From Collimonas pratensis (lineage in GTDB: Bacteria > Pseudomonadota > Gammaproteobacteria > Burkholderiales > Burkholderiaceae_D), in NCBI RefSeq assembly GCF_001584185.1, contig NZ_CP013234.1, forward strand, positions 1,922,001-1,986,000: DNA of 64,000 bases, given 5' to 3'. Shown here one piece after another: positions 63,105 to 64,000 of the stretch; the stretch's first letter is position 1, and every line of letters starts with the position of its first letter. A model generated the notes under the pieces. That model did not search any database, was not told where the DNA came from, and saw nothing but the letters and a program-made list of their open reading frames with translations. The position numbers were made by a program, and so were the translations under genes.

Positions 63105-63860
63105 ATGCTTACTCTGCAACGCAAACAGTATTTGCTGGAAATATTGGAGCGCGACGGCCAGATCGTCGCCAAAACATTGAGCGAACAGCTCGGCCTGTCG
63201 GAGGACACCATCCGGCGTGACCTGCGCCAGCTGGCGCAAGAAGGTTTGCTGCAACGGGTGCACGGCGGCGCCTTGCCGGCGTCGCCGGCGCTGGCCGGTT
63301 TCACCGAACGGCAACAGATCTCGGCCGACGCCAAGCCCGCCATCGGCCGCGCTGCGGCAGCCATGATCCAGCCTGGCCAGGTGGTGTTTATCGATGGCGG
63401 CACTACGGCCCTGCAACTGGTGCGCCAGCTGGCGCCGACGCTGCGGGCGACGGTGGTGACGCATAGCCCGTCCATCGCCATTGAGCTGGTGTCGCATCCG
63501 CATATTGAAGTGATCATGATCGGCGGCCACCTGTTCAAGCATTCGATCGTGGCGGTTGGCGCGGCGGCGCTGGAAGCGATCGGACGGATTCGCGCAGACC
63601 TGTATTTCATGGGAGTGTGCAGCTTGCATCCCGAGGCCGGCATCAGCACCGGCGATTTTGAAGAAGCCGGCGTCAAGCGCGCGCTGAGCGACGCAGCCGC
63701 CAGGACCGTGGTGCTGGCCTCGCCGGAGAAGCTGGATACGGCGTCACCGTTCCAGATCGCGCCGTTGAGCCAGGTCAGCGACATCGTTGTCAATGCCGGT
63801 GTGGCGGAGGTCTTGATAGCACCTTATCGCAAGATGGGGATAGCGGTCACGCTGGCTTAG
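63105..63860 (+). CDS. DeoR/GlpR family transcriptional regulator
   Basis: This 251-residue repressor has an N-terminal DeoR helix-turn-helix (about 1-56, with LSEDTIRRDLRQLAQEGLLQRVHGG) and a C-terminal sugar-phosphate sensor domain with the loops IDGGTTALQL and the VGAAALEAI region. Its control region before the gene carries AT-rich repeated CGTGAAATATC and ACGTGCAAAT words. The effector is probably a phosphorylated sugar, but no catabolic genes adjoin. Confidence 0.92.
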   Translation: MLTLQRKQYLLEILERDGQIVAKTLSEQLGLSEDTIRRDLRQLAQEGLLQRVHGGALPASPALAGFTERQQISADAKPAIGRAAAAMIQPGQVVFIDGGTTALQLVRQLAPTLRATVVTHSPSIAIELVSHPHIEVIMIGGHLFKHSIVAVGAAALEAIGRIRADLYFMGVCSLHPEAGISTGDFEEAGVKRALSDAAARTVVLASPEKLDTASPFQIAPLSQVSDIVVNAGVAEVLIAPYRKMGIAVTLA

Positions 63861-64000
63861 TCCATGTTGATATCTGGGTATAATTCAGCCTGCACATTGG
63901 AGGATTTTCGATATGAACAACTGATACTGCCATGCCCAGCATGGCCTTGACCGGCCCGTACTTCCGGGACGCCAGCCTAACTGACAGGAGTATCAACCAT
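63861..64000 (+). promoter_or_regulatory. Structured leader with a three-codon ORF before a gene cut by the window
   Basis: A perfect TATAAT lies at 63879-63884. Downstream GGAGG (63899-63903) precedes ATG AAC AAC TGA (63914-63925), a three-codon ORF. A perfect 7-bp hairpin (GCCATGC-CCA-GCATGGC, 63929-63945) and a second hairpin around CCGG/CCGG (about 63951-63975) follow. CAGGAG (63983-63988) then precedes a start codon at 63999, whose G lies outside. It resembles an attenuation or ion/metabolite-sensing leader. Confidence 0.55.

Noticed and set aside
63905-64000. Guanidine-II (mini-ykkC) or Mn (yybP-ykoY) riboswitch in the last leader
   Set aside because: The hairpin loops lack the ACGR loops of mini-ykkC and the conserved core of yybP-ykoY, so the leader is left unassigned.

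Overview
The window looks like chromosome from a betaproteobacterium of the Oxalobacteraceae, most likely Collimonas or a close relative. This is inferred from high GC with Burkholderiales-style gene content: FdxA ferredoxin, RarA, SerS next to tRNA-Ser, FabV as enoyl-ACP reductase, PssA, and paired DUF2844/DUF3443 secreted proteins. The genus is an inference; no rRNA or marker search was possible.

Layout. 1-1826: ferredoxin (cut by the window edge) and the AAA+ ATPase RarA. 2133-5636: a hydantoin/allantoin-type module with a GntR/FCD regulator, an NCS1 permease and an Asp/Glu/hydantoin racemase, with a set of ATTGTGCRCAAT-like operators between them. 6409-10436: an ECF sigma factor, FecR-like anti-sigma factor and TonB receptor (iron or siderophore surface signalling). 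10521-16560: divergent secreted proteins, namely a zinc-metallopeptidase lipoprotein coupled to a small periplasmic protein on one side, and a PQQ-propeller lipoprotein, DUF2844 and DUF3443 on the other. 16653-17539: a small Cys-rich protein and a lone transposase N-terminal domain. 17909-32670: a large nitrogen/peptide utilisation locus with an XRE-cupin regulator, an aminopeptidase P-like enzyme, a DppABCDF transporter, a sigma-54 activator, a TMADH-like flavoprotein, an M20 amidohydrolase and a second DppA. 32914-34452: serS and tRNA-Ser(CGA).

34453 to about 46480 is accessory DNA. A P4-type integrase next to the tRNA leads into a compact, translationally coupled phage-like operon, a phage-type cytosine methyltransferase and small membrane proteins. 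It then runs into a damaged type I secretion locus: an ABC transporter reduced to two joined fragments, an intact HlyD adaptor, an AT-rich signal-peptide protein, and a giant repeat protein with an N-terminal HExxH domain. The repeat protein ends by in-frame fusion to a HAD phosphatase that has lost its nucleophile motif. This is the most unusual part of the window. It could be a decayed toxin/immunity secretion system, or partly an assembly product.

47140-64000 is ordinary chromosome: small conserved proteins, FabV, a LytS/LytTR-type two-component system, acetyltransferases, a LysE exporter, a cold-shock protein, a trehalose locus (otsB, GH15, otsA), PssA, MsrA, an acyltransferase, NudK and a DeoR regulator. 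The window ends in a structured leader with a three-codon ORF just before a gene cut by the edge.
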